A stretch of 64,000 nt of DNA from JBQTIY01 sp052387675 (GTDB lineage Bacteria; Planctomycetota; B15-G4): NCBI GenBank assembly GCA_052387675.1, contig JBQTIY010000007.1:1-64000 (forward strand), written 5' to 3'. Of the stretch, positions 24,097 to 33,184 are shown piece after piece (positions within the stretch are counted from its first letter, which is position 1; each line of letters opens with the position of its first letter). The notes beneath the pieces were generated by a model, which searched no databases, was not told where the DNA came from, and saw only the letters and a list, made by a program, of their open reading frames with translations. The translations under genes were made by a program, and so were the position numbers.

Positions 24097-27000
24097 GCGG
24101 ACCCCGGCGACGCCGTGCTGAGTGCCTCGCGTTGGGGCCGTGCGCCGAAGCGGTCGCCGAGATCCCAGCCCAGCGCCACCAGCGCTGGCACGAGGAAGAG
24201 CGTGAAGAGCGTGCTCAGCACGAGTCCGCCCACCACGACAGCCGCCAGGCCCTGGTACAGCTCGGCGCCCGTTGCACTGCCAAAGGTGAGCGGCAGCATG
24301 CCGAAGACTGTCGTACACACGGTCATGGCGATGGGCCGCAGGCGCGAGCGCGAGGCCTCGGCCAAGGCCGCCCGCCGCTCGGTGCCCGCCGCGCGCAGAT
24401 TGTTGGACTGATGCACGATGAGGATTGCGTTATTGACCACGATGCCGGCCAGAATCACGAAGCCCAGCATGGCCAAGAGGTCGAAGCTCGCGTTGGGCGA
24501 GAAGGTGTGCGCCAGCGTCACGCCGAAGAGACCGCCGGTGAGCGAAAGCGGAATCGTGATCATGATGACCAGCGGCGAGAGCCACGACTGAAACAGCGCC
24601 ACCAGCAGCAAGTAGGTGATGAGCAGCGCCAGCCAGAAGCTCCCGGTGAGGGCTGAGAGCGTGCTGCTGAACTTGTCGGCTGAGCCGCCCAGCTCGATGC
24701 GGTAGCCGCGCGGCAGGCCGGCGAGGGCCGGCGCGACGGCGCGGCTGGCCACTTCGTCGAGCGCCGACTGCAAGGCCTCGCCTGGGCGCAGATCCACCGT
24801 GAGCGTGATGGCCCGCTCGCGCTCGATGCGCTGCACGCTCTGCGGACCGCTGGAGATTTCGACTCGCGCCAGTGCGCCCAGCGTCGTGCGCGCGCCGCGC
24901 GGCGTGACGACCGGCAAGCTGGCAAGGTCCTCCGGGCTCGTCACGCGCTCCTGCGGTGCCACCACGATCACGTCGTAGTCGCGCGCGCCGTCGGAGTAAG
25001 AGCCCACCGTGCGCCCGGCCAGCGCCGTCTCCACGATCAGCCCGACTTGCTGCACGCTGAGCCCGGCCTCGCTGGCCAGGTGCGGATCGGCGAAGACCTT
25101 GATCTCCGGCCGGCCCTGCACGTAGTCGCTGGAGACGCGATTCAGCGCGGGGAAGCTCATGAGCTGGGCCTGCAGCTTCCCGGCGGTCTCGGCGAGGCGC
25201 TCAAGATCGGGGCCGGTGATCTCGATCGTGAACTGCGAGCCGCTGTCGCGGAACAGGCTGCTGCGCACCGGGAACATGCTGCGGTAGCCCGGCGCCGACA
25301 CGGCCACCGGCACCATGCGCTGCTGGTAGGCGTCCAGGCCGGTGGCGGTGGCGTACTCATCTTTGAGGATCACGCCGCCGCCGTTGAAGCCCGAGGCAAT
25401 GACGAGAAAGAAGCGCTCCGTCTCGGGCTGCGCCTTCACCCAGGCCTCGAGCGGTGCGAGATTCTCGGCCTGCGCCTCCGGCCGCATGCCGGGGATCGGA
25501 TCGCCGAAATAGAAGATGAGGTTGGCGTTGCCCGAGGGCAGATAGCCCGCGGGCGGCACAAGCCAGAGCGCGGCGAGCGAGACGGCCACGACGACCGCCA
25601 CGAGCAGCACGCGGCCCATCGTGCGGCCGGGCCCCGCGCCGGCGAGCGCGCCGACACTCCGTCCGTACCAGCGCGTGAAGCGGCCCTCCGGGCGCACTTC
25701 TTTGAGTGCAGGCGACGCGCCACTCGTCGCGCCCGCTGCCGCGCTCGCCGGCACGCCCGAGCCCCGCGCCTCACCGCGACGCCGGTAGAACAGCGCCGCC
25801 AAGCACGGGATCACGGTGAGCGCGACCACCAGCGAGAGCCCCACCGCCGCAGCGATGGCCAGGGCCAAGTCGGCGAAGAGCTGCCCGGCCTCTTCCTGGA
25901 TGCCCAGAATCGGAATGAAGACGGCCATGGTGGTCAGCGTGCTGGCCAGCACGCCGCCCCACACTTCCTTGCCGCCGTCGATGGCGGCCTGTCGCGCGCC
26001 CTTGCCCATTTCCAGGTGCCGAAAGGTGTTCTCCAGCACCACGATGGCGTTGTCCACGACCATGCCGGCGGCGAAGGCCAGGCCGGCCAGGCTCACCACG
26101 TTGAGCGTGCGCCCGAAGAGGTCCATGACCAGAAAGACGGTGAGCAGCGAGATCGGAATCGACAGCGCCACGATGAGCATGCTGCGCACGCTGCGCAGGA
26201 AGACCAGCAGCACGACCACCGCCAGCAGCGCGCCCTGCCAGAGGCTGTCGATCACGAAGTCCATGGCCTTGCCGAGGTAGGTCGTGTCGCGATAGACCGG
26301 CACGAGGGACAGATCCAGACCCTGCTCATGGAAGCGCTCGTTGAGCGCGAGGATCTCCTCGTCCACACCTTCAATGAGGGTGACGACATTGCTGCCCGGC
26401 TCGCTGCGCACGCCGATGGCCACCATGTCGCCGAACTCGTTGCGCACGACCGAGGTCTGTTCGCGGTGGCCGTCGATGACGGTCGCCACGTCGCCCACCC
26501 GCACCGTGCCGCGTGCATCGCGCCGAATCGTGATGCCCAGCAGGTCCTGCGGATCGTTCGTGCGGCCCTCGGTGCGCACGACGTACTGCCGCGTCGGCGT
26601 CTCCACCGTGCCGCCGCGCAGGTCCACGGCGCCGCTGCGCAGGGCGCTCTCCAGTTCGGCCCAGCCCACGCCCCGCGCTGCGAGCAGCTCGGGGTCGATG
26701 GTGACGCGAATCTCGCGCTCCTCGCCGCCCACCACCATGAGACTGGCCACGCCGGGCACGCGCTCCAGCCGCGCCTCCACCTGGTCCTTGATGATTTGGC
26801 GGACGCGGTCGGGCGGATAGGCGCCGCGCGAGGCGATCCACATGACGGCATTGCCGCCTTGCTGGTTGGTGAGGCTCACCACCGGCGCCTCGGCATCCTC
26901 GGGCAGGTCGGGCAGCTCGGAGAGCTTGTTGATCACGTCGACGACGGCGCGGTCCTTGTCGACGCCCCAGGTGTACTCCAGCGTGACCGTGCTCTGGCCT

Positions 27001-27257
27001 TCCACCGAGCGGCTCGTCAGTCGGTCGAGGCCGTCCACGCTCTGCAGCAGGTCTTCGACTTCTCGCGTGATGCGCTCTTCAACTTCCACCGGGCCGGCGC
27101 CGCGATAGATCGTCTCCACGACGATGATCGGATTGTCCACGGTGGGCTTGAGCTGCACCGGGATGCGCAAGTACGCCAGCACAGAGAAGAGCAGGGCCAG
27201 CAGCACGGCGACGGCCACCGTGTACGGCCGCTCGACGGAGAAGCGGACGGGATCCAC
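24093..27257 (-). CDS. RND-family efflux permease, AcrB/HAE1-like
   Basis: The 1054-aa proton-driven inner-membrane pump has the full RND layout: TM1 (about 10-30), a large periplasmic loop, a TM2-TM6 block with the proton-relay Asp in GMVVDNAIVVLENT, a cytoplasmic linker with a Gly/Ala/Ser-rich insert, TM7, a second loop, and the TM8-TM12 block (FVILAGIVVNNAILIVHQ). In the second block the equivalent acidic residue is absent, as usual for this family. GTG start 4 nt after the adaptor gene. No outer-membrane channel gene is present in the window. Confidence 0.93.
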   Translation of the reverse strand: MDPVRFSVERPYTVAVAVLLALLFSVLAYLRIPVQLKPTVDNPIIVVETIYRGAGPVEVEERITREVEDLLQSVDGLDRLTSRSVEGQSTVTLEYTWGVDKDRAVVDVINKLSELPDLPEDAEAPVVSLTNQQGGNAVMWIASRGAYPPDRVRQIIKDQVEARLERVPGVASLMVVGGEEREIRVTIDPELLAARGVGWAELESALRSGAVDLRGGTVETPTRQYVVRTEGRTNDPQDLLGITIRRDARGTVRVGDVATVIDGHREQTSVVRNEFGDMVAIGVRSEPGSNVVTLIEGVDEEILALNERFHEQGLDLSLVPVYRDTTYLGKAMDFVIDSLWQGALLAVVVLLVFLRSVRSMLIVALSIPISLLTVFLVMDLFGRTLNVVSLAGLAFAAGMVVDNAIVVLENTFRHLEMGKGARQAAIDGGKEVWGGVLASTLTTMAVFIPILGIQEEAGQLFADLALAIAAAVGLSLVVALTVIPCLAALFYRRRGEARGSGVPASAAAGATSGASPALKEVRPEGRFTRWYGRSVGALAGAGPGRTMGRVLLVAVVVAVSLAALWLVPPAGYLPSGNANLIFYFGDPIPGMRPEAQAENLAPLEAWVKAQPETERFFLVIASGFNGGGVILKDEYATATGLDAYQQRMVPVAVSAPGYRSMFPVRSSLFRDSGSQFTIEITGPDLERLAETAGKLQAQLMSFPALNRVSSDYVQGRPEIKVFADPHLASEAGLSVQQVGLIVETALAGRTVGSYSDGARDYDVIVVAPQERVTSPEDLASLPVVTPRGARTTLGALARVEISSGPQSVQRIERERAITLTVDLRPGEALQSALDEVASRAVAPALAGLPRGYRIELGGSADKFSSTLSALTGSFWLALLITYLLLVALFQSWLSPLVIMITIPLSLTGGLFGVTLAHTFSPNASFDLLAMLGFVILAGIVVNNAILIVHQSNNLRAAGTERRAALAEASRSRLRPIAMTVCTTVFGMLPLTFGSATGAELYQGLAAVVVGGLVLSTLFTLFLVPALVALGWDLGDRFGARPQREALSTASPGSA

Positions 27258-27261
27258 GAGC

Positions 27262-28440
27262 TCAGTGTTCTACGTGCGACGAGTCACCGCCCGCCGCGGG
27301 CGGCGGTGGCGGCGGCTTGGGAGGCGCGGCCTCGGGCGGGAGTACTGGCGTGGGCAGCAGGAGTGCGTCGGGGAAGGCGTTGTCGGCCCCCGTCACGGCC
27401 ACGGCCAAGCCAGGGCGCAACAGGCCGGGCTCGAAAGTCGAGACGGCAGCGCGGGTGGCGTCGCGCGCAAGCACTCGCACTGGGACGAGCCGCGCACTGG
27501 TCCCTGTCGGCTCGCCCGGCGGCGGTAGCCACTCGAACATGACGACATGGCTGCCTTGGGGAGTGGTGAGGACCGCGTCGCGAGGCACCACGGTTTCGCT
27601 TTCAACGCGATTGCGCTCGAAACTCGCGTGCACGAAGAGGCCCGGCAGAAGACGCCGCTCGGGATCGAGGCCGTCAAGGCGCACGATGCCGATGAAGGTG
27701 CGCGTGGAGAGGTCCGCCGCCGGCACGACCTCGTCGAGGCGGGCCACGATCCCGCCCTCGCGCAGCGTGACCTGGGTGCCAACAGTCACGGCGGCGGCCA
27801 CTTCGGCGGGCAGTTCGAGGTGCACCTCACGGTGCTCAAGGTCCACGAAGGTGAAGGCCGGCACGCCCGGCGCTGCGTGGCTGCCGAGCGAGACCGCCCG
27901 GGCCACAACGACGCCATCGAAGGGAGCGCGCAGTTCGCCCTGCGCAAGCAGTGCTGTGAGCCGAGCCGCTTCGGCCTCGGCTTCGGCCAAGCGTGCCCGC
28001 TGCGCAACGAGGGCCGAATCGCGGCGATCTTGCTCGGCGGCCGAGATGACTGAGGGCCCCGCCTCGCGCGCCCGTCCCACCTCACGCTCGGCCCACTCCG
28101 CCTCGCTGCGCGCAAACTCCAGGCGCGCGCGGGCCGCGGCCAGTTCCTGCAGCAGCACGCTGTCGTCGAGCCGCGCGAGGACGGTGCCGGCCGGGCGCTC
28201 GTCGCCGAGATCGGCATGCACGGCCGCGATGCGCCCGCCCCGCTCGAAGGCCAGTTCGGCCCAGCGGCGGCTGCGCACATCACCGACGAGTTCGACCGTC
28301 TGCGCGACGACGCCTGCCTCGACTAACGCCCAAGTCACGGGCACGCGGAAGACAAAGCCGCCGCCATCAGCACCCGCCTCCGGGTCGGAACCCGAGCAGC
28401 CGCCGAGGAGGACACCGAGGAGCAGGAGCAGCGGAATCAT
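27262..28440 (-). CDS. RND efflux periplasmic adaptor lipoprotein, HlyD/AcrA-like
   Basis: A 392-aa membrane-fusion protein. The signal peptide MIPLLLLLGVLLGGC carries a lipobox, so it is lipid-anchored. A barrel/lipoyl region around ERGGRIAAVHADLGDERPAGTVLARL, read as GRIAAVHADLGDERP, is followed by a coiled-coil hairpin (about 105-165), then LRAPFDGVVVARAVSLGSHAAPG as the returning lipoyl half, and beta-barrel and membrane-proximal parts. A Pro-rich tail (PPEAAPPKPPPPPP) is unusual. ATG 28440 gives the signal peptide; an ATG six codons upstream is also possible. The promoter is shared with the divergent gene. Confidence 0.9.
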   Translation of the reverse strand: MIPLLLLLGVLLGGCSGSDPEAGADGGGFVFRVPVTWALVEAGVVAQTVELVGDVRSRRWAELAFERGGRIAAVHADLGDERPAGTVLARLDDSVLLQELAAARARLEFARSEAEWAEREVGRAREAGPSVISAAEQDRRDSALVAQRARLAEAEAEAARLTALLAQGELRAPFDGVVVARAVSLGSHAAPGVPAFTFVDLEHREVHLELPAEVAAAVTVGTQVTLREGGIVARLDEVVPAADLSTRTFIGIVRLDGLDPERRLLPGLFVHASFERNRVESETVVPRDAVLTTPQGSHVVMFEWLPPPGEPTGTSARLVPVRVLARDATRAAVSTFEPGLLRPGLAVAVTGADNAFPDALLLPTPVLPPEAAPPKPPPPPPAAGGDSSHVEH

Positions 28441-28449
28441 GATTCCGTC

Positions 28450-28456
28450 TAGCATA
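28450..28456. promoter_or_regulatory. Symmetric bidirectional -10 element TAGCATA
   Basis: On the plus strand TAGCAT (28450-28455) lies 8 nt before ATG 28464. On the minus strand TATGCT (28451-28456) lies 10 nt before ATG 28440. The two hexamers overlap by five bases, so one opened region could serve both directions. The whole intergenic gap is only 23 bp, and any -35 contacts must fall inside the opposite coding sequence. Confidence 0.55.
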
Positions 28457-28463
28457 GCGAAGC

Positions 28464-29219
28464 ATGTCGGCGCCGATCTTCTCCCCGGCCGAACAGCAGG
28501 CCGCGCTGCGCCAGGGCAGCGAGAGCCACTACCGCTGGCTCGTGCTCTCCTCAGATCCCGAGGCCCAGAACCTGCGCGCCGCCGTCGAGCAGGGTCTGCA
28601 CCTGGCCGGCCGGGCCGGCGAGGGCCTGCGCCGCGGGCTGATGCACGAACGCTGGGGCCAGCACATCGGCGCGCTGGCGCACCTGCTGACGCTCGGGCTG
28701 CTCGACGCGCGCGGCTTTCAGTTGGAGTGTGAGCCCCTGCTCGGCGGCCAGGCGCCGGACATTCTCGCCACACTCCAGACGCAGCGACTGCTGGTCGAGG
28801 TGCGCGCAATCACCGGCGCCGGAGAGTTCCCGTGGCGCGAGCGGCGCGCGCTCGGTGTGGAAGGACGCGACGCTCCGCAAGCCGCGCAGCGACGCGAGGC
28901 GCTCGCCGAAACCGTGACGCGCATCCTGCTCAAAAAGGCCGACACCTATCGCGACCTTTGCCTGCGCCTCGGACTGCCCTTCGTGCTTTGCCTCTACGAG
29001 GATCAGGACGACCAGATCGCCGCCGTCGTCGAGCGAGTCACCGCCGAGTTGGGCCTCTTTCAGGCCGAGGCGGAGCGGCTGGCCCAGCTCTCCGCCGTGC
29101 TCACGCTGCGCCGGCTCGATCTCGAGAGCGGCGCGCTCGAACTGCGCACGCGGCTCTTCGCGAATCCGCACGCGGCGCGGCCGCTCGACACCTCGCTGCG
29201 GCTGGCCTTGGGCCCGTAG
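28464..29219 (+). CDS. Unknown protein with PD-(D/E)XK-like motif
   Basis: A 251-aa cytoplasmic protein without signal peptide or membrane segment. The segment GGQAPDILATLQTQRLLVEVRAI (read as APDILAT and LLVEVRAI, about 95-115) has the spacing of a PD-(D/E)XK nuclease core, with Arg in the place of the usual Lys. A preceding helix carries Glu, and a following LPFVLCLYEDQDDQ strand could be the family's fourth strand. Such folds occur in DNA-processing and defence proteins, but Arg for Lys may mean altered activity. The first 8 nt upstream are occupied by a -10 element, so the mRNA would be leaderless. Confidence 0.55.
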   Translation: MSAPIFSPAEQQAALRQGSESHYRWLVLSSDPEAQNLRAAVEQGLHLAGRAGEGLRRGLMHERWGQHIGALAHLLTLGLLDARGFQLECEPLLGGQAPDILATLQTQRLLVEVRAITGAGEFPWRERRALGVEGRDAPQAAQRREALAETVTRILLKKADTYRDLCLRLGLPFVLCLYEDQDDQIAAVVERVTAELGLFQAEAERLAQLSAVLTLRRLDLESGALELRTRLFANPHAARPLDTSLRLALGP

Positions 29220-29240
29220 CGGGTCTCAGGGCAACCCGTC

Positions 29241-31796
29241 CTAGGGCAACAGGTCGAGCCGCACAGCATTGGAGAGTCCGACACCCGCCGGCTGACCGCC
29301 GTCCGTGATGATGGCCTGCAAGTAGACGCTCAGCGGCCCGCCGCCGCCCGGAATGCCGGCGAGCGTGGCCTGCCCGGCGCCGTCCGTGCCGAGCACCACG
29401 ACGTTGAGCACCGGCACCGGCACGAGCAAGCCGCCCTTGAAGGACACCGGCCCGTTGACGAGACCGGCTACGAGCCAAGCCGTCGTGAAGGCCGGCGCGT
29501 CAGCGAGCAGCAAATCCGCCGTCGTGCCGGACGACAAGTCGCCGCCGCAGACGGAGAGTTCGGCACTGCCCGGACCGCCAAAGCCCAAATCGGCCTGGCA
29601 GACATTCCCGCCGAAGAAGGGCAGGCCGCGGTCCGTGACCGTGATGGTGGCCGTGTCCTGCGCGGTGAGAGCGCCGCCGTCCGTGGCCGTGACGGTGAGC
29701 ACATGCGTGCCCACCGAGAGATCGCTCACCGCGAGCAGGCGCCCGCTGCCCAGCGCGCCGTCGAGGCTCGAAGTCCACTGGATCGACTCGCCCTCCAGGC
29801 CGCGATCCTCGAGATCCCAGCCGGAACTGTGCAGGATCACCGTGGCACCTCTGAGATGCGTCGTGCTGTGGTCGGGCGTGATGAGCTGCACCCAGGGCGG
29901 ATTGCCGCCGACCGAGCCGAAGATCTGGCCGGAGCCGGTGAGCGGTGCAGTGCGCGCGCGTGACGTGTTGAGTCCGTCGGAGGCGAGCACTTCGAAGAAG
30001 CCGCGGCCCTCTTGAAAGCGCGGCAGTGCGGACAGGGGCACTTCAACCGACGTCTCGGCGAGCCCCGTGGCGATGGGCGCAAAGCGCACGCCGTCCGGGC
30101 TGTAACGCAAGTGGAAACGCAGTGCCTCGCCGTCCGCGTCGGAGGCCGACCAGGCTACGAGCAGCGTGGACTCACCATCCGGCCCTGCGCGCAGTGCGCC
30201 GCTCTGCGCCGCGGCCAAGAGATCACCACTCACGGGCGAGCTGAAACTCACGGCCGGCGCGGTCGGCGAGCGCAGGAGCGTGCGGCTCACGGGCGGCAGC
30301 GCTCCGGACAGCGACTCGACCACGACACGATCAATCGGCTGCGCCATCGCGCCCAGTTCCGGAAGCACGGCCACGAAGGACACGAGCGGCGAGGCGGCGC
30401 CCTGCGAGTCGGTGTCGAGGCCGCAGTCTGCGGCCGTGCGCGCTGCCAGCGGCAGTTCGCGCACCAGCACGCCGCCGGAGTACGTGCGCACCACGAGATT
30501 CGCGGCGTCGGCCGGCGCGGGCAACGTGCGCCGCCCGCCCTCCAGGCTGAGCACGTCGAGCAATTCAAGCGTCCCGGTCTGCTGGTTCCACAGTCCCGCG
30601 ACGAGCAGATTGCGCGCGCCGCTCCCGCCCGCGTCGAGCGCCAGCACGTCGCTGTCGGTGGGGTTGAAGACCGGGTGGTTGTAGAAGACCCCGTAGCTGC
30701 CGCTGGCCACCCAGGCCTCGTGCGTGAGCAGACCGGCGTACATGATGTCCTTCAGCGTCGACGACTTGATCTGTGACAGCACCTGAGTGAGGTTCAGGTG
30801 GTGCTCCACGTCCACGCCGATGAGGCCCGTGGTCGTGGAGTTGTGCTGCAAGCCGAAGTTGTGGCCGAGCTCATGAGCGAAGGTGCGCTGAAAGCGGATC
30901 GGCTCGGTGTTCCCCATGCTCACATCGCCGCCGATGATCGCCTGGCCGTTGTAAGAGAGACCGCCCGGGATCCAGCCGTAGAGGAAGTCCGGCACCGGGT
31001 TCATCAGGTTGATGTCCACGCCCAGCGCGGTGAGCAGAGGGCTGCCCGACGAAGCCAGCGACGAAGTCCACAGCTTCGTGGGCGCATCGATGCGGTGATA
31101 GAACATGTCCGGCATGGGGTAGATGCCCTGCACGAAGTTGTCGCCGACGCCGGGCTCGATGAGCGCCGTGGGCGGAGGGTTGGGCACGCTGCCGCCGCTG
31201 GGCCGGTAGTCGATCGGTGCATAGGCGATTTCGGGCACGCGCTGGAACCCGAAGTTCAGCGCGGCGGTGCTCAGCGTGTTGTTGCCGATGTCGCTCTCAG
31301 GCACGAAGTTCGGACCAGCCGGATTGATCTGCACCGTCAGCGTCACGTTGTTGGCCTGCGGCGGCAGGAAGACGAAGTTCAGCGTGCCGTTTTCGCTGGC
31401 CGGGTTCGACGGCACCATCGCCGGAAAGGGTCCGTTGTCGGAGAAGATCGGCGAGCCGGGCTGCTCGATGCCGCCCACGAAGACGCGCAGCACGCCGTCC
31501 AGCGGCACGGGCACAATGGGCGGCGGACTGATGCGGATGCTGGCGCGCACGAAGGTGGCGCGGCCGGCCACGAGCGGCGTGGAACCCGTCTGGATGGACT
31601 GGTTCACTTCGATCTTGATCACGCGGAAGTCGGACTGCGCGCTGCTCGGAGTGAGCGCAGCGAGCACGGCCACGGCGGCGAAGGTGGAGACGACGAAACG
31701 CAGGCTAGCCAGGACAGAGTGCAGCAAGGGTGGGCTCCAGTCCGCAGCCCTGCCCGGCACCGCGGACGATTGCAAAGAGAGAGAAGGAGAGAGCAC
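29241..31796 (-). CDS. Exported metzincin-like metalloprotease with Ig-like and C-terminal module
   Basis: An 851-aa secreted protein. A signal-like stretch (about 25-54, ending SSAQS) is followed by beta domains (about 60-190), then a zinc-protease region: HELGHNFGLQH (about 300) is the metzincin HExxHxxGxxH motif, and the DIMYAG about 50 residues later offers the Met-turn. Next come beta-sandwich domains (about 510-740), one with VLTVTATDGGALTAQDTA like PKD/cadherin-type folds. The last 100 residues are the recurring module (FKGGLLVPVP, SVYLQAI, LSNAVRL). GTG start at 31796; a TTG about 23 codons later would also give a normal signal peptide. Confidence 0.8.
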   Translation of the reverse strand: MLSPSLSLQSSAVPGRAADWSPPLLHSVLASLRFVVSTFAAVAVLAALTPSSAQSDFRVIKIEVNQSIQTGSTPLVAGRATFVRASIRISPPPIVPVPLDGVLRVFVGGIEQPGSPIFSDNGPFPAMVPSNPASENGTLNFVFLPPQANNVTLTVQINPAGPNFVPESDIGNNTLSTAALNFGFQRVPEIAYAPIDYRPSGGSVPNPPPTALIEPGVGDNFVQGIYPMPDMFYHRIDAPTKLWTSSLASSGSPLLTALGVDINLMNPVPDFLYGWIPGGLSYNGQAIIGGDVSMGNTEPIRFQRTFAHELGHNFGLQHNSTTTGLIGVDVEHHLNLTQVLSQIKSSTLKDIMYAGLLTHEAWVASGSYGVFYNHPVFNPTDSDVLALDAGGSGARNLLVAGLWNQQTGTLELLDVLSLEGGRRTLPAPADAANLVVRTYSGGVLVRELPLAARTAADCGLDTDSQGAASPLVSFVAVLPELGAMAQPIDRVVVESLSGALPPVSRTLLRSPTAPAVSFSSPVSGDLLAAAQSGALRAGPDGESTLLVAWSASDADGEALRFHLRYSPDGVRFAPIATGLAETSVEVPLSALPRFQEGRGFFEVLASDGLNTSRARTAPLTGSGQIFGSVGGNPPWVQLITPDHSTTHLRGATVILHSSGWDLEDRGLEGESIQWTSSLDGALGSGRLLAVSDLSVGTHVLTVTATDGGALTAQDTATITVTDRGLPFFGGNVCQADLGFGGPGSAELSVCGGDLSSGTTADLLLADAPAFTTAWLVAGLVNGPVSFKGGLLVPVPVLNVVVLGTDGAGQATLAGIPGGGGPLSVYLQAIITDGGQPAGVGLSNAVRLDLLP

Positions 31797-31873
31797 GTCA
31801 GTGCCAGTCTTCGGTGGACCAACACACGGCCTGGGGGCCAGGGCCAGAACCTAACCGGAACCGGCGCTTTCGG

Positions 31874-33175
31874 CTAGTCTCCGGCCGGCGAAAGTCGCAG
31901 GCGCACGGCACGCACGCGCCGCGTGGAGGCATCCACGATCTCGATCAGCACGCCGGGTATGGCCGGCAGCTTCTCGCCGGTCTTGGGAATGCGGCCGCCG
32001 GCCAGCGCGATGCACAGGCCCCCGATGGTCGTGGAGTCGTCCAGGGCGTCCAGCTTGAGGTCCAGTTCGCGATCGACATCGCGCAGCGGCACTGCGCCCT
32101 GCACCATGACGCTGCCGTCGGGTTCGCGGCGAAGCGGCTCGGGCGTGTCGCTGTCGTGCTCGCTGGTGATCTCGCCCACCAGTTCCTCGAGCAGATCTTC
32201 CAGTGTCACGATGCCGGCCAGACCGCCGTGTTCGTCCAGCACAAAGGCCAGATGCACGCGCTGCTCCTGCATGTCTTTGAGCAGGTCGATGGCCGGCGTG
32301 GACTCGGCCACGAAGTGACCCTCACGCAGCATCTCGTTCAGCACCGGCGTCTGTCCGGCCCAAACGCGCTCCATCGCATCGCGCCACGAGACATAGCCCA
32401 CGACGCGGTCGAGCGTGCCCTCGTAGACCGGGATGCGCCGATGCCCTGAGCCCAACAGGGCTTCGCGCAGCTCGTCTGCGCCGGCGGCACGCGGCAGAGC
32501 CACGACCCAGCGGCGATGGATCATCACGTCGAAGGCGGTCAGGCCGGCGAAGTCCAGGGCGCGCGAGGCAATCTCGCCGGCCTCCTTGTCCACTGTGCCG
32601 GCCTCGCTGGCTTCGTCGACGAGCGAGCGCACTTCCTCCAGCGAAAGGCGCGACTCAATGAAGTTCGTGCGGTCGCGGAAGGGCCGCAGCACGAGGTTGG
32701 AAGCCACGGTGAGCACCCAGACGGCCGGCGCCGCCAGCCAAGCCAGGATGTGCACCGGCCAGGCCATGAAGAGGGCGAAGCTCTCGCTGTGACGCAGCGC
32801 GAGAGACTTGGGCACCAGCTCGCCGAGCACTACGGAGAGAAAGCTGATGGCGGTGACAATGGTGCCGAGGGCCAGGACCTCGGCGTGCGGCTGGACCAGC
32901 GGCCAACGCTCCAGCAGCGGGCGCAGATCGCCGGCCAGGGCCACGCCGCCGAAGGCAGCCGCGGTGGCGCCCACCACCGTGATGCCGATCTGCACCGTGG
33001 CCAGCATGCGCTCGGGCTTCTCGCGCAGGCGCTGCAAGACGCGCGCCGTGGTGCTGCCGCCATCCACCAGCTCGCGCAGCCTTCCCGGCCGCACAGTGAC
33101 GATGGCCATCTCCGCACCCGAGAGCAGACCGTTGATGGCAATCAGCGCCAGGATCGTCCAGATCTCACCCGCCAT
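31874..33175 (-). CDS. CNNM/CorC-type membrane protein with CBS pair
   Basis: A 433-aa protein of the UPF0053 (HlyC/CorC) family, linked to magnesium/cobalt transport. The DUF21 transmembrane domain (about 1-195, starting WTILALIAINGLLSGAEMA with the GAE motif) is followed by two CBS domains (about 205-330; HRRIPVYEG, FVLDEHGGLAGIVTLEDLLEELVGEI) and the C-terminal CorC_HlyC domain (about 345-425). AAGGCAC provides an SD before the ATG. It lies 9 nt after the M20 peptidase gene and may be co-transcribed with it. Confidence 0.92.
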   Translation of the reverse strand: MAGEIWTILALIAINGLLSGAEMAIVTVRPGRLRELVDGGSTTARVLQRLREKPERMLATVQIGITVVGATAAAFGGVALAGDLRPLLERWPLVQPHAEVLALGTIVTAISFLSVVLGELVPKSLALRHSESFALFMAWPVHILAWLAAPAVWVLTVASNLVLRPFRDRTNFIESRLSLEEVRSLVDEASEAGTVDKEAGEIASRALDFAGLTAFDVMIHRRWVVALPRAAGADELREALLGSGHRRIPVYEGTLDRVVGYVSWRDAMERVWAGQTPVLNEMLREGHFVAESTPAIDLLKDMQEQRVHLAFVLDEHGGLAGIVTLEDLLEELVGEITSEHDSDTPEPLRREPDGSVMVQGAVPLRDVDRELDLKLDALDDSTTIGGLCIALAGGRIPKTGEKLPAIPGVLIEIVDASTRRVRAVRLRLSPAGD

Positions 33176-33184
33176 CGTCGTGCC

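Noticed and set aside
25047..27542. 831-codon plus-strand frame opposite the RND permease and adaptor
   Set aside because: It is composed of His/Gly/Asp-rich sequence without motifs and crosses a real gene boundary; shadow of the RND genes.
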